Positions 1 through 8,986 of a stretch of DNA of 50,909 nucleotides are shown here, one piece after another. The stretch's first letter is position 1. Each line of letters begins with the position of its first letter. Origin of the DNA: Streptomyces lateritius (GTDB lineage: Bacteria; Actinomycetota; Actinomycetes; Streptomycetales; Streptomycetaceae); contig NZ_BMTO01000010.1 of NCBI RefSeq assembly GCF_014649715.1, forward strand, positions 1 through 50,909, in the 5' to 3' direction. The notes below the pieces were generated by a model. It saw nothing but the letters and a program-made list of their open reading frames with translations. It searched no databases and was not told where the DNA came from. Position numbers and translations under genes: made by a program.

Positions 1-842
1 GTCCAGGAGTTCGCCGCCTGCGGCGAGCGCAGGACGACGTTCTCCTTGAAGCCCTCCGCCAGCGGCACCAGCTGCACATCGGTGTCCGGCAACACATCGG
101 CGTACGTCACCGTGCCGTTCGCGGCCACCGTGGGCTCGGCCTTTGCGGCATCCTTCAGCGCGTACCCGAGCGAGCGCCCCGCGCCGAAGTCGACCGACGC
201 CAGCTGCTGGTCCGAGGCGTCCTGCGCGAACTCGACATCCAGGGAGTTGGCGCGCTGCTGCAGACGGCCGTCGGTGTCCTCGGTCAGCCGGGTGTCGATC
301 GGCTTCCAGGAACCGTCAGCCACCTTCACGTTCGTACGGCCCGCGAAGTGACGCACGGTCGTGGAGCCGTCGGCGTTGACGTAGAAGTCCGACGTCGCCG
401 TCGACTTCTTCGCATCCCGCTTACTGGTACGGGCGTCGAAGCTCTTGGCGTCGCCCTTGGCAGCACCGGTCTTCGACGTGCCCGGGCGCTCGTTCGGCCG
501 CTCGAACGCATCGAGCTCACCCTTGCCCTTGCCCGGCTTACGCCCGGCATCACCCTCGGCGCTCGTGGCGTCCGAGGAGGCGTGGTGCCCCTTGCCACGG
601 GCGGTACCGCCCTGCTGGTCAGGGGTGTCCAGAGGGTTCTCGTTGATCCATTTCCAGAGCCCGGAGAGGGAGAGTTGGGGCATCTTCACCGGCGAGAGCG
701 TGGCCCCCATGGCCATCGCCGTCTCAGTGGTGAGCATGCCGGAGAAGAAGACAAGAACGAAAAGAGCCGTAGCCCTCAGTCTGCGCCTACCGGAACGACC
801 CGGTGGAAACAGCCGAGGGCTACGGACCCAACGATCACTCAT
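1..842 (-). CDS. RHS/DNRLRE-type secreted repeat protein, N-terminal part (runs off left edge)
   Basis: The frame is open from an ATG at 842 to the window edge (280 codons seen). The first 45 residues hold an Arg-rich start and one hydrophobic stretch (ALFVLVFFSGML, about residues 26-37) that reads as a signal or anchor. A Lys/Gly/Asp-rich linker follows (about 70-130). Then comes a segment with DFYVNADGSTTVRHFAGR and GSWKPIDTRLTEDTDGRLQQ, which resembles the conserved N-terminal region of large Streptomyces RHS-repeat or DNRLRE-domain surface proteins, often polymorphic toxins. The toxin end and any immunity gene would lie to the left, outside the window. The start is supported by AAAGG about 8 bases upstream. 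The family call is by recognition only; the function beyond secretion is inferred. Confidence 0.6.
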   Translation of the reverse strand, partial: MSDRWVRSPRLFPPGRSGRRRLRATALFVLVFFSGMLTTETAMAMGATLSPVKMPQLSLSGLWKWINENPLDTPDQQGGTARGKGHHASSDATSAEGDAGRKPGKGKGELDAFERPNERPGTSKTGAAKGDAKSFDARTSKRDAKKSTATSDFYVNADGSTTVRHFAGRTNVKVADGSWKPIDTRLTEDTDGRLQQRANSLDVEFAQDASDQQLASVDFGAGRSLGYALKDAAKAEPTVAANGTVTYADVLPDTDVQLVPLAEGFKENVVLRSPQAANSW

Positions 843-1284
843 GGGCCAGCCTTTGCTTACGTGTTGCGTACAAAGAATCGTGAGCCTGCCTGATGTGAGC
901 CCATCAGTTCCACTCGAGCCCAAGCCCTTTACTAGATCTTTGCCAGTGGCGGTCAACCGGTTCCGACCTGTGCGTTCTTGCGTACCTGACGATGCGTCTA
1001 ACGGTGTCCGCTAACGGCGTTTTGAGGCTTTCCCTGAGCCCCGGAAAGCCCGAGTCTGTTCGACTGCCGAGGAGGGCGAAAACGGACCTGGGGACATTCC
1101 ACAGACCTTGTCATGCGATACTTGCATTGATCATGATCCGCGCGATCTGGCACAGTCCGGAGAAACCTCTCCATCGAGCCCCGACGTGAGCAGCCCTCCG
1201 CGGCCGGATATCGCCCCAACCGCTTGGCCGAAAATGCAGATATCGCCGATACTTTAAGGGCTGTTCGGCCTTGTCACTTCGCCG
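843..1284. other. Intergenic region upstream of the RHS-type gene
   Basis: No gene could be supported on either strand. The part next to 842 should hold the promoter of the RHS-type gene, but no clear -35/-10 pair was recognised. The right end runs into the broken transporter copy. Confidence 0.4.
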
Positions 1285-1549
1285 CGCTCCGAAATCACCC
1301 CTCGAAACCAGCGCCGACACGATTCCCACGGTGGTCCGTACTCACCCGGACCGTGAACCGCGAACCGTGGTGTCCCACCACATGCGCCTCTGACCTGCGC
1401 GTTCCTGCCGGTGTGGAGGACACGCAATCGTCCCCGTCGGCCGGGAGGTGGTGCCGATGTCCTCCCCCGAGACCGCTCCGCCGACCCCGTCCGGCCTCAA
1501 TCACATCGTGTCCGCGAGACGCGTCGACACCGCCGTCGAGTGGTACGAC
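1285..1549 (+). pseudogene. Broken copy of the promoter and 5' end of an MHS-family transporter
   Basis: This stretch is a diverged copy of 35240-35499, which is the upstream region and first 31 codons of the intact MHS transporter at 35407. Shared blocks include CTCGAAACCAGCGCCGA, the GTGTCCC.CCACAT block, CGTTCCT, CGCAA.CGTCCCCGTC and GTGGTGCCGATGTCC. From ATG 1457 the fragment reads MSSPETAPPTPSGLNHIVSA then a segment ending AVEWYD; the intact gene reads MSTPATAPPAPSSLKRIVAA then a segment ending TIEWYD. Homology stops after the EWYD codons at 1549 and the rest of the transporter is absent. It is therefore non-functional as a transporter, though its promoter part could still act. Confidence 0.8.
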
Positions 1550-1657
1550 AACTCATCCGATCAGGCTACGACTTGCTCTCTTCTTCTCATCGGCCCTCCC
1601 GGTCCGGGCGGCGCCAAGCCGAGCCCGTGCCGGGAGGCACAGCTCGTGACCGCGCGC

Positions 1658-3961
1658 TCATCCTGTCGTCGTGTCGAACGCGGCCAAGTGGAAGGGAGGT
1701 GTGTTGTTGAACTGCACCAGGAGGCCGCCCGCGGCGACCAGGCGGCTCGGACTGCCCTCCCGGTACGTCGGGGGCAGGCGCGCGGACTCGGTGATCGCAC
1801 CGGTCGCCAGCGACCGCCGGCGCAGTTCGTAGGAGAGTCGCTCGCCTACCATGTGGTCCGCTTCGACCGTGTAGAGCGAGTCTCCCTGAATCCTCAAGAT
1901 CGTGACGTCGGAGTCCTCCCCGGGCGGCCGAACGTGCCAGCGAACCTTCCCTTGTCGGAGGTCGACGGCTGCCAGCCCCCGCGTCCTGCCTTCCCCCTCG
2001 GTGAACGTCACCCACACCCCCTCCCCGGTCACGTCCTTGCCCGCGAAGCGCCCGAACGGATGCGCCGCGGACACGTCCAACGGCGCCTGTCCGTCCGGAC
2101 GGAGGATGCGTACCTTCTCGAGCTCGATGGTCGGCGAGTCGGGGTCCTCGTATCCGATCACCACAGGATCGGCCTCCAGCAGACGGACCGAGGTGGCCTG
2201 GTCGGCGGTCTCGACGACGCGTGACCTGCCGGTTGTGGTGTCGAGCTCCACGACACGGCCGGAATACCGGCCGTCGGGGGACTCGCAGGACTCCGAGACG
2301 AGGGCCGATCGGGGGCCGGGCAGCACTTCCCTGGCTCTGCAGTCGGCCTGGGTCCACCGGTAGCTCCACGCCGTCCTGCCCGTCGTGCGCCGCAGGCCCA
2401 GAATGCCTTCCTCCCCTCCGACGAGCAGGATGTCGCCGGAGACGGAGGCCAGTGCCAGGGGTGCTTCGCCGATCCGGCGGTGCCACAGCAGTCGGCCCGT
2501 GGCCGTGTCGAGCGCGGCGACGGTGTCGCACAGGGCCGGTGAGGTGTGGGCCTTGCCGAAGCGGACCAGGCCGACCCTGCCGCTGGTGGCGGTGGTTCCG
2601 TCCGAGCCTCCGCAGGGAACCATGCCCGCGGTAAGCGGGGTCACCGTCCACCGGGCGGCGCCCGTACGCGGATCGAAGCCCCGGACGGCGGCGGAATCGA
2701 CGCGGACGACCGCGGTCTTGGTCAGCCAGGCCGCAAGCACCTCGGCGTCTGTGCCGTCGTCGTGCGGCAGCGCGGTCCATGCCCGTCGGCGTTCCCCGGC
2801 GACGGTGATGGCCGGTACCGGGTCGGCGCCCTCAGAGGCGGGTTGAGCAGGTGGATCAGGTGGAGCGACGGCCGTGCCGCTGCTGCCGCCCTTGCCTGCT
2901 TCGGGACTCCTCGAGCCGTCCCGGTCGGGGAGCCACATCAGCGCCGTCGTGACAAGGGCCGAGACGGCCAGGCCCGCGGCCGTGGCCATGAGGAGGCGGG
3001 GGCGGCGGAACCTGCGCTCTCCCGTGCCGGCGTCCGGGGCCGGGCCCGCGGAAACCGGTAGCGTTGATGCGGGGATCGGCGGCGCCAGACGGTACGACGT
3101 CGGCTCCTGCGCCGCCTCGTGCGGGGCCGATCCCTGCGCCCGGGACTGCACCGCACGGGCCTCGGCGATCACTTGCCGGGGGCTGGGCCGCTGCCCGGGA
3201 TCCTTGGCCAGGCAACGTCCTATCAATCCGGTCAGCTCCACGGGCACACCGTCCAGGTCCGGCTCCTCGTGGACGGTGCGGTAGGCCAGAACGGCGGGCG
3301 GGCCGTCACCGAACGGCTCTCGCCCGGTGGCCGCGAACAGCAGCACCCCGCCCAGGGAGAAGACGTCTCCGGCGGCGGTCACCTGCTCCTCCGCCATCAC
3401 TTGTTCGGGCGGCGCGTAACCGAACGTGCCGAGTATCCGGCCGGCACCGGTGAGGTCGTCGGAGTCGGCGGCCCTGGCGATGCCGAAGTCGATGACCCGG
3501 GGGCCGTCTTCGGCCAACAGCACGTTGGACGGCTTGAGGTCCCGGTGGACGATGCCCGCGGCGTGGATGACGATCAGCGCCTCGCCGAGGGCCGCCGCGA
3601 GGGTGCACAGACGGTCCACGGTCAACGGTCCGTCACGACGGACGGCCTTGTCGAGAGAGGGGCCCGGCACGTAGAGGGTGGCGAGCCATGGGACGGCGTC
3701 GTCGGGACCGGAGTCCACCAGCGGAACGGTGAAGTAGCTGAGGACCTGCCCGGCGGCGGCCGCCTCGCGCCGGAACCGGCCCCGGAACTCGGAGTCGGCG
3801 GTGAACGCCTCGTGGATGAGTTTGACGGCGACCCGGTGCCCTTCGGCGTCCTCGCCGAGGAAGACCCGTCCCATTCCGCCCTGGCCCAGCTGTCCCAGGA
3901 GCCGGTACGGGCCGACACGGCGGGGGTCGCCCGGCTCCAGCGGATGGGTGAACGTGCTCAT
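1658..3961 (-). CDS. Membrane Ser/Thr protein kinase with extracellular beta-propeller domain
   Basis: 767 residues. A Hanks-type kinase domain spans about residues 18-268: Gly-rich loop GQLGQGGMG (23-31), VAVK lysine K47, catalytic HRDLKPSN with D141, DFG with D158, and PPE (184-186) in place of APE. A low-complexity linker follows, then one membrane segment (about 322-344). The remaining 420 residues show repeated Trp/Gly-Asp blades such as DTATGRLLW and DLRQGKVRWHV, typical of a PQQ-like beta-propeller outside the membrane. The expected role is sensing an external ligand and phosphorylating cytoplasmic proteins. Its ATG overlaps the stop of the upstream kinase gene (ATGA, 3961-3958), so the two are translationally coupled. 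All key catalytic residues are present. Confidence 0.93.
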   Translation of the reverse strand: MSTFTHPLEPGDPRRVGPYRLLGQLGQGGMGRVFLGEDAEGHRVAVKLIHEAFTADSEFRGRFRREAAAAGQVLSYFTVPLVDSGPDDAVPWLATLYVPGPSLDKAVRRDGPLTVDRLCTLAAALGEALIVIHAAGIVHRDLKPSNVLLAEDGPRVIDFGIARAADSDDLTGAGRILGTFGYAPPEQVMAEEQVTAAGDVFSLGGVLLFAATGREPFGDGPPAVLAYRTVHEEPDLDGVPVELTGLIGRCLAKDPGQRPSPRQVIAEARAVQSRAQGSAPHEAAQEPTSYRLAPPIPASTLPVSAGPAPDAGTGERRFRRPRLLMATAAGLAVSALVTTALMWLPDRDGSRSPEAGKGGSSGTAVAPPDPPAQPASEGADPVPAITVAGERRRAWTALPHDDGTDAEVLAAWLTKTAVVRVDSAAVRGFDPRTGAARWTVTPLTAGMVPCGGSDGTTATSGRVGLVRFGKAHTSPALCDTVAALDTATGRLLWHRRIGEAPLALASVSGDILLVGGEEGILGLRRTTGRTAWSYRWTQADCRAREVLPGPRSALVSESCESPDGRYSGRVVELDTTTGRSRVVETADQATSVRLLEADPVVIGYEDPDSPTIELEKVRILRPDGQAPLDVSAAHPFGRFAGKDVTGEGVWVTFTEGEGRTRGLAAVDLRQGKVRWHVRPPGEDSDVTILRIQGDSLYTVEADHMVGERLSYELRRRSLATGAITESARLPPTYREGSPSRLVAAGGLLVQFNNTPPFHLAAFDTTTG

Positions 3962-6330
3962 GAGCGGCTTCCCGAGGACCGGAACATCATGACGCCCTTC
4001 GTCAGCAGGTTGTGTACGCCGGTCATCAGCGCGAGCCGGTCACCGTGAAGACGAGCACCGTCGAACTCGGCGCCCTCAGGCAGCGCCGGTAGCGTGCCGA
4101 GTTCCTCTGCCCGGCCGTCGGCCAGGGCGTACCGGACAAGGGCGGAGGTGCCCGGCGCGGCGACGTGGACGACGTGGACGCCCCGGTCGTCCACCCCTGC
4201 GATGACCGGTTTCGAACCAGTCGGCACGGGGACATGCCAGCGGATCGTGCCGGTGCGGGAGTCGACGGCCACGATCCGCCTCTGCATGATCCGCCGGTCC
4301 TGGTCGCGCTGACTCACGGTGTAGACCGTCTCCCGCCAGCCGAAGACGGTAGGGGTCAGCTGGTAGTCGTTGCGGACGTCGTCGAGTCGGCCGAAGGGCT
4401 GTGCCGCCCGCAGATGGGGGCCGGGACGGCCGGTCCCGTCGAACACCATCAGGGGGCCTCCCATGACGCCGATACTCCCTGGGAGGCTCACCACGGCCGG
4501 TTCGGCACTCTCCACCTGCTCGGCGGGGATGTCGCCGGGAATCCTGGACGTCCACCGGACCGTGCCGTCGGCGGCATCGATCGACCGTACGGTGGTGGGG
4601 CGGGAACGCCCGCCCGACTCGTCGAAGGGACAGGTCAGCGTCTCGACCAGGGTGAACTGTCCGGCCGTCGCGTCATCGACGGCGCACTTCTGGTCGCGGC
4701 CCCGGTGCGACCAGGCCAGGGAGCCGTCGGTCAACCGCAGGGCGCCGACGTAGTCCCCGTTGTGCACGATGACATGACCGGCAGCGACTGCGATGCTCCT
4801 GGGGTTGGCGCTGGAGTACGTCTCCCCGCCCGGGTGCGGTCGAGCCCAGCGGGCTCTGCCGGTGGCGAATTCGACGGCGACGATGCGGTCGCACCTGCCG
4901 GTGCCTTGAGCGCCCCTCGCCGCGGGCTCGGCGAAGGTGACGGCCCCGACACCGCCAGGAGCGGTACGAGACGCCTGGCAGGGGACCAGCCCCGGCTCCG
5001 GCGGCTGGAGCGTCCACAGCGCCTTGCCGGTGTCGGTGGAAAGCCCCTGAACAGCCTGTGGGCCGACCCGGACCAAGATCTTGTCGGTGAGCCACGCCTC
5101 GACGGCGTAGTCGTTTCCGTCCTTCGTGACCCGCTCGTACTCCGCTCTGTTGTGGTCCTGGAGGATGGTCGTGTCCTGCCAGGCTCTGGTCCACGGCCCG
5201 ACGGGCGCAGCCGGGCCGAGCGCGCTGATCGGTGCGGGCAGCGGAAGTCCGGCAGGCTTGGCCGGGGCAGGCGACTTGGGTACGGGGCGAGCGCCGGACC
5301 CGGTCCCGGCGCCACCGCCCGTTCCGAGCAGTGCGAAGGCGCCGCCGACCAGTCCCGCCACCACGGCCAGGGCCAGGCCGCCTCGCGTGATCAGCACTCG
5401 GCGACGTGAGACCGGCCGGCGCGACAGCCGCGAGAGGAGCGCGGCAAGGGCCGAGTCTGACGGCAGCCTCCGGCCGGCGAGCGCCTGCTGGATCGCCGCC
5501 GGATCCGGCCGAGCCGTGGGGTCCTTGGCCAGGCATGCGGCGACAAGAGGGAGGAGACCGGCCGGGACGCCGTCGAGGTCGGGCTCCTCGGTCATCGTCC
5601 GGTATCCGATCCGATGGTGGGGACCATCCCCGAACGGCGGTCGCCCTGTCGCCGCGTACGCGAGGATCGCGCCGAGCGCGAAGACGTCGCTCGCGGGCTG
5701 CGGGTCGCCTCCGAGGTACTGGTCAGGTGCCATGAAGCCGGGGGTGCCGATGACCAGGCCGGTCGCGGTGAGGCGGGTGCCGTCCATGGCGCGGGCTATC
5801 CCCAGGTCGATCACCTGCGGGCCCCTGTCCGGGTGCAACAACACATTGGACGGCTTCAGATCGCGGTGGACCAGCCCTGCCGCGTGAATGTCCGCCAGCG
5901 CTGCGGCCAGCACCTGGGCGAGTTCCCTGAGCCGGTCCTCCGACAGCGCTCCCGTACCGCGCACGGCGTCTTCGAGAGAGGGGCCGGGCACGAAAGCCAT
6001 CGCGAGCCAGGGCACGGCCGCGTCTGCATCGGAGTCGAGGAGGGGAACGACGCAGGGGCTCGTGACGGCGCGGGCGGCCGCCACTTCCCGCCGGAAACGC
6101 GCCAGGAACTCCGAGTCGCGGGCCAGTTCGGGTCGGACGACCTTGAGTGCGACCGGAGCCCGCGCAGGGGCGTCGGCTCGCCGGGCGAGGTACACGTGCC
6201 CCATACCGCCTTCGCCGAGGAGCCGCTCCAGCACGTACGGCCCGACACGGCCTGACCCACCCTCACGTGACGTATCCGCACCCTGCTCGGCACGACTGCC
6301 CCCGTCGTCAACGCCCCCTGCGTCATGCAT
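3958..6330 (-). CDS. Membrane Ser/Thr protein kinase with beta-propeller domain; divergent DLG and APD motifs
   Basis: 790 residues from ATG 6330, chosen because GGGGGTGG lies 8 bases upstream; ATG 6348 is a possible alternative and the frame stays open to 6669 without kinase homology. The kinase domain starts near GPYVLERLLGEGGMG. It has VALK lysine K63 and HRDLKPSNVLL with D157. The magnesium motif reads DLG (D175) instead of DFG, and the APE motif reads APD (201-203). One membrane segment lies at about 315-336, followed by a Pro/Ala linker and PQQ-type propeller blades (DTGKALWTLQ, AADGTVRWTSR, SRTGTIRWHV). It is the first gene of a two-kinase operon and probably arose with its partner by tandem duplication. 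DLG is tolerated in some active bacterial kinases, so activity is likely but not certain. Confidence 0.92.
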   Translation of the reverse strand: MHDAGGVDDGGSRAEQGADTSREGGSGRVGPYVLERLLGEGGMGHVYLARRADAPARAPVALKVVRPELARDSEFLARFRREVAAARAVTSPCVVPLLDSDADAAVPWLAMAFVPGPSLEDAVRGTGALSEDRLRELAQVLAAALADIHAAGLVHRDLKPSNVLLHPDRGPQVIDLGIARAMDGTRLTATGLVIGTPGFMAPDQYLGGDPQPASDVFALGAILAYAATGRPPFGDGPHHRIGYRTMTEEPDLDGVPAGLLPLVAACLAKDPTARPDPAAIQQALAGRRLPSDSALAALLSRLSRRPVSRRRVLITRGGLALAVVAGLVGGAFALLGTGGGAGTGSGARPVPKSPAPAKPAGLPLPAPISALGPAAPVGPWTRAWQDTTILQDHNRAEYERVTKDGNDYAVEAWLTDKILVRVGPQAVQGLSTDTGKALWTLQPPEPGLVPCQASRTAPGGVGAVTFAEPAARGAQGTGRCDRIVAVEFATGRARWARPHPGGETYSSANPRSIAVAAGHVIVHNGDYVGALRLTDGSLAWSHRGRDQKCAVDDATAGQFTLVETLTCPFDESGGRSRPTTVRSIDAADGTVRWTSRIPGDIPAEQVESAEPAVVSLPGSIGVMGGPLMVFDGTGRPGPHLRAAQPFGRLDDVRNDYQLTPTVFGWRETVYTVSQRDQDRRIMQRRIVAVDSRTGTIRWHVPVPTGSKPVIAGVDDRGVHVVHVAAPGTSALVRYALADGRAEELGTLPALPEGAEFDGARLHGDRLALMTGVHNLLTKGVMMFRSSGSRS

Positions 6331-6681
6331 CGTTGACACCACCCCCATCAATCGCAGATCGTAACGCCGCCCGGCCCCCGATGGCCTGACAATGCCACGG
6401 CGGACCACGTCCTCTGCTCCGCCCTGCCACGTGAAAGTCGCGGCGCTCGGCCGGTGAGTCGGACCCGGTGGCCTTGGTCGGGCGGCGTCGACCCCTTTCC
6501 GGTCGAACGCCCACCCACCGGGGTAGGGGCTGCGCCAGGCCCACGCGGCGGTGTCATACCGAGTCGGCCGGCTGCTGGTAGGGCATGCGTGGGCCACGAC
6601 GGCCGGACTGAATGAGCCGGTCCGGCCCCGGGGAACGTCGATCTCCACCGCGCCGGCATCGGTCAGCACGCGCTTCCGTGA
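6331..6681. other. Non-coding or decayed region upstream of the kinase operon
   Basis: Roughly 350 bases hold only frames without recognisable homology. The kinase promoter must lie here, but no confident -35/-10 was found. The open frame continuing upstream of the kinase (to 6669) has atypical Pro/Arg-rich content and is not counted as coding. Confidence 0.4.
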
Positions 6682-6876
6682 TCACCGGATCAGCCGGATC
6701 GGACACTCCCCTGCCGGGCGCGGTCCCTGTCCGGCGCCCGGCTCTCCGGTGGCGATGTCGTAGCCGTGGAGCGATCCGTCGGGCTGGAAGTCGATCAGGA
6801 CGGATCTCCCGTCCGCGGTGCCGGCGGAGATCACGAGGCCGGTTCTCACCCCACCGGACCGTTCGCCGCGGCACAC
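6682..6876 (-). pseudogene. Possible tail of a beta-propeller protein (remnant)
   Basis: A 64-codon frame contains SVLIDFQPDGSLHGYDIATG, which looks like one blade of a WD40 or PQQ-type propeller, but nothing larger surrounds it. It overlaps the hairpin at 6859-6892 and has no convincing ribosome site. It may be left over from a third sensor protein beside the kinase pair. The call is weak and chance similarity is possible. Confidence 0.25.
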
Positions 6877-6892
6877 TGGCCGCGGCGAACGG
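6859..6892 (-). terminator. Hairpin terminator closing the pectin locus
   Basis: A 13-bp perfect inverted repeat (CCGTTCGCCGCGG / CCGCGGCGAACGG) with an 8-base loop lies 38 bases after the stop of the last pectin gene. There is no U-tract, as is common for actinobacterial terminators. Confidence 0.75.
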
Positions 6893-6929
6893 CGTCGCGC
6901 CCCGAGATCGGGGGGGCTCCCCGCCGGTG

Positions 6930-7802
6930 CTACTTGAGATACGCGGCGAGCGGGAGGTTCTGCCGCCGCACGTCACCGGCGACGAGCCTGGCGACCTGCT
7001 GCGCCCCGTGGGTTTCGAAGTGGGTGCGGTCGTTGCAGAAGAAGGCTCCCACGGGACCCGATCCGTAGTCGCCGTTGTGGGGGCAGAAGCGCTGGCTGTT
7101 GTAGAGCGAGACGCTCAGCGTCTGCAGGTCGATGACCGGCGCTCCGGCGGCGGCTCCGGCGGCGAAGGTCTGGTTGACGAAGCCGCGGTTCTTGGTCGCC
7201 GTGCTGCCGGAACAGGTGATGGCGGCGACCGGGGTGAGCAGCACCGGGTGCGCGCCCCGCGCGAGGGCGGCTTTCGCCATCGTGGTCATCAGCTGTTGGT
7301 AGCGGGCCGGCCCGACGTGCCGGGGGCAGGTCGAGGAGGAGTCGTTGATGCCGAACTGGATGAACAGGTAGTCGCCGGCCTTCATCCCGGTGCTCGCGTT
7401 CAACATGGTCTGCCAGCGGGCCGAGTACGTGGGGGACGTGATGACGCACTCGCCGTCGGAGCCCTTGGTGTTGCTCACGTTGGACTCGTACAACCAGGTC
7501 TGGACGCTGCGGCCTCCCACCGCGTGGTTCCTGACGGTCACGTCGGTGTTGAACAGCGCGTCGAACTGGCTGCCCCAGCCGACCGGGCATCGACCGGCGC
7601 TCGGGTTCGCCATGGTGGAGTCACCGGCCAGCCACACGGTGACCGGCGCGGCCGCCGCGCGTGCGGCCGGTGCCGCTGCGCTGGAGACGTCTGCGCAGTT
7701 CGCCGCGGTGCTGTCCACCGCCGAGGCGGCGCGAACGCCGAGGTTCGACAAGGCGATGACCAGAGCGGTGGTGATGAGCATCCGTGCACGTGGCATTTTC
7801 AT
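6930..7802 (-). CDS. Secreted SGNH/GDSL esterase, likely rhamnogalacturonan acetylesterase (CE12-like)
   Basis: 290 residues with a signal peptide at about 1-28. Catalytic blocks of the SGNH fold are visible: GDSTM with S62, a Gly block GGRSV (97-101), FGIND with N153, and DRTHF with D258 and H261. The order and spacing match rhamnogalacturonan acetylesterases, which remove acetyl groups from rhamnogalacturonan I. Four or more cysteines in the mature protein suggest disulfides. ATG 7802 is chosen because GGGAGG lies 6 bases upstream. It follows the other esterase gene by 38 bases and precedes the hairpin at 6892, so it is the last gene of the locus. Substrate is inferred from the neighbours (PL11, GH53). 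Confidence 0.85.
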   Translation of the reverse strand: MKMPRARMLITTALVIALSNLGVRAASAVDSTAANCADVSSAAAPAARAAAAPVTVWLAGDSTMANPSAGRCPVGWGSQFDALFNTDVTVRNHAVGGRSVQTWLYESNVSNTKGSDGECVITSPTYSARWQTMLNASTGMKAGDYLFIQFGINDSSSTCPRHVGPARYQQLMTTMAKAALARGAHPVLLTPVAAITCSGSTATKNRGFVNQTFAAGAAAGAPVIDLQTLSVSLYNSQRFCPHNGDYGSGPVGAFFCNDRTHFETHGAQQVARLVAGDVRRQNLPLAAYLK

Positions 7803-7840
7803 CTGGTTTCCTCCCAGGGACGGACTCCGCCCCGCTTGGG

Positions 7841-8926
7841 TCAGCGCAGGTAAGCGGCCAGGGACAGGCGCTGCTCCCGGATGCCCTGGAGGAGCAGCTC
7901 GCCGATCCGGGTCGCGCCGTACTGCGAGAAGTGCGTGTTGTCGGTGACGCCGTCGACGGAGGAGCGCAGGAAGAGCTGTGCGGAGGCGGACGTGCCGAGC
8001 GACTCGACCAGCGCCTTGCTCTTGGCGGTCAGATCGATCACCGGAACCCTCTGCGCCGCACCGACCGCCCGCATCTCGGCGGGCAGGTTCACGCCGACGC
8101 CGTTGACGTGCAGTGCCGTCGGCGTGAGCCGGTTGCCGTCGAACAGCCGCCGGACCGGTGGCGTCACCAGGACCGGGACGCCGCCCTTGGCGCGGACCCG
8201 CGAGATCATGGTGTCGAGGTTGTTCCGGTAGGCCGACGCGCTGGTCTGCTTGTCGTTGTGTCCCAGCTGGATGAAGACCGGGTCGTTCGCCCTGATCTTC
8301 GACAGCAGCGCCGGAAAGAGCGCCGCGTTGCTCAGGAAGCTGCCCGAACCCTCTCCGGAGTCGGCGTAGTTGGCGATGACGGCACCGGGCCGCACCGCAG
8401 TCGTGATCACCTGACCCCACCCGGTGTACGGAGCACTCGGCTGATCACACACGGTCGAGTCACCGGCCAGGTAGGCGACCAGCGGCTGGGGCGCCGGCTT
8501 GACCGAGACGGCCGAGACCTGCGGATTCGACCCGGTGAACCTGATGTTCAGACCGGGGTTCCCCGTACCGCCCTGACCGGTCGGCTGCCCCTCCGGCTGC
8601 CGCACGTTGACCGTGAACGAGTACGTGGCGACGCTGCCGGCCGCCGTCCTCGTCGCCGGAAGCATCAGCCGCCGGGCCTCCACCCACATCTCGGTCTGCC
8701 CGGCGGAAGCGGCGCCACCGAGGGAGACCGTCACGTCGTAGTTGCCCGGAGCGACCGCGTAGTGACAGGTGATCGGCGAGGTGCCGGAACAGCCGGCCGG
8801 CAGAGCCCGCGGTGCGGCGACATCGGCATGTGCCGCACCCGTACCCGCCAGCGCCGCGAAGGTCAGGAGGCCGGCTGCCCCCAGCCGGGCCCCGTGCCCG
8901 CTGCGGCGCCTCAATGACATGCTCAT
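7841..8926 (-). CDS. Secreted SGNH esterase with N-terminal beta-sandwich, likely rhamnogalacturonan acetylesterase
   Basis: 361 residues. A signal peptide (about 1-34, ending AAHA) is followed by a roughly 110-residue beta-rich domain (about 40-145, with YDVTVSLGG and NPGLNIRFTGSNPQ) that resembles the N-terminal domain of YesT/RhgT-type esterases. The SGNH domain has GDSTV with S157, GSGSF, LGHND with N224, and DNTHF with D329 and H332. It therefore belongs to a different subgroup from its neighbour, and the two may attack acetyl groups at different positions. The start is ATG 8926 with GGAGAAG upstream; ATG 8920 is also in frame. It lies 60 bases after the GH53 gene on the same strand and is probably co-transcribed. 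Confidence 0.87.
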   Translation of the reverse strand: MSMSLRRRSGHGARLGAAGLLTFAALAGTGAAHADVAAPRALPAGCSGTSPITCHYAVAPGNYDVTVSLGGAASAGQTEMWVEARRLMLPATRTAAGSVATYSFTVNVRQPEGQPTGQGGTGNPGLNIRFTGSNPQVSAVSVKPAPQPLVAYLAGDSTVCDQPSAPYTGWGQVITTAVRPGAVIANYADSGEGSGSFLSNAALFPALLSKIRANDPVFIQLGHNDKQTSASAYRNNLDTMISRVRAKGGVPVLVTPPVRRLFDGNRLTPTALHVNGVGVNLPAEMRAVGAAQRVPVIDLTAKSKALVESLGTSASAQLFLRSSVDGVTDNTHFSQYGATRIGELLLQGIREQRLSLAAYLR

Positions 8927-8986
8927 CAGATTCGCTTCTCCATCCTTGGTCGGGAAGACGTACAGGTGCCGGTCGGTGGCCGTCGC

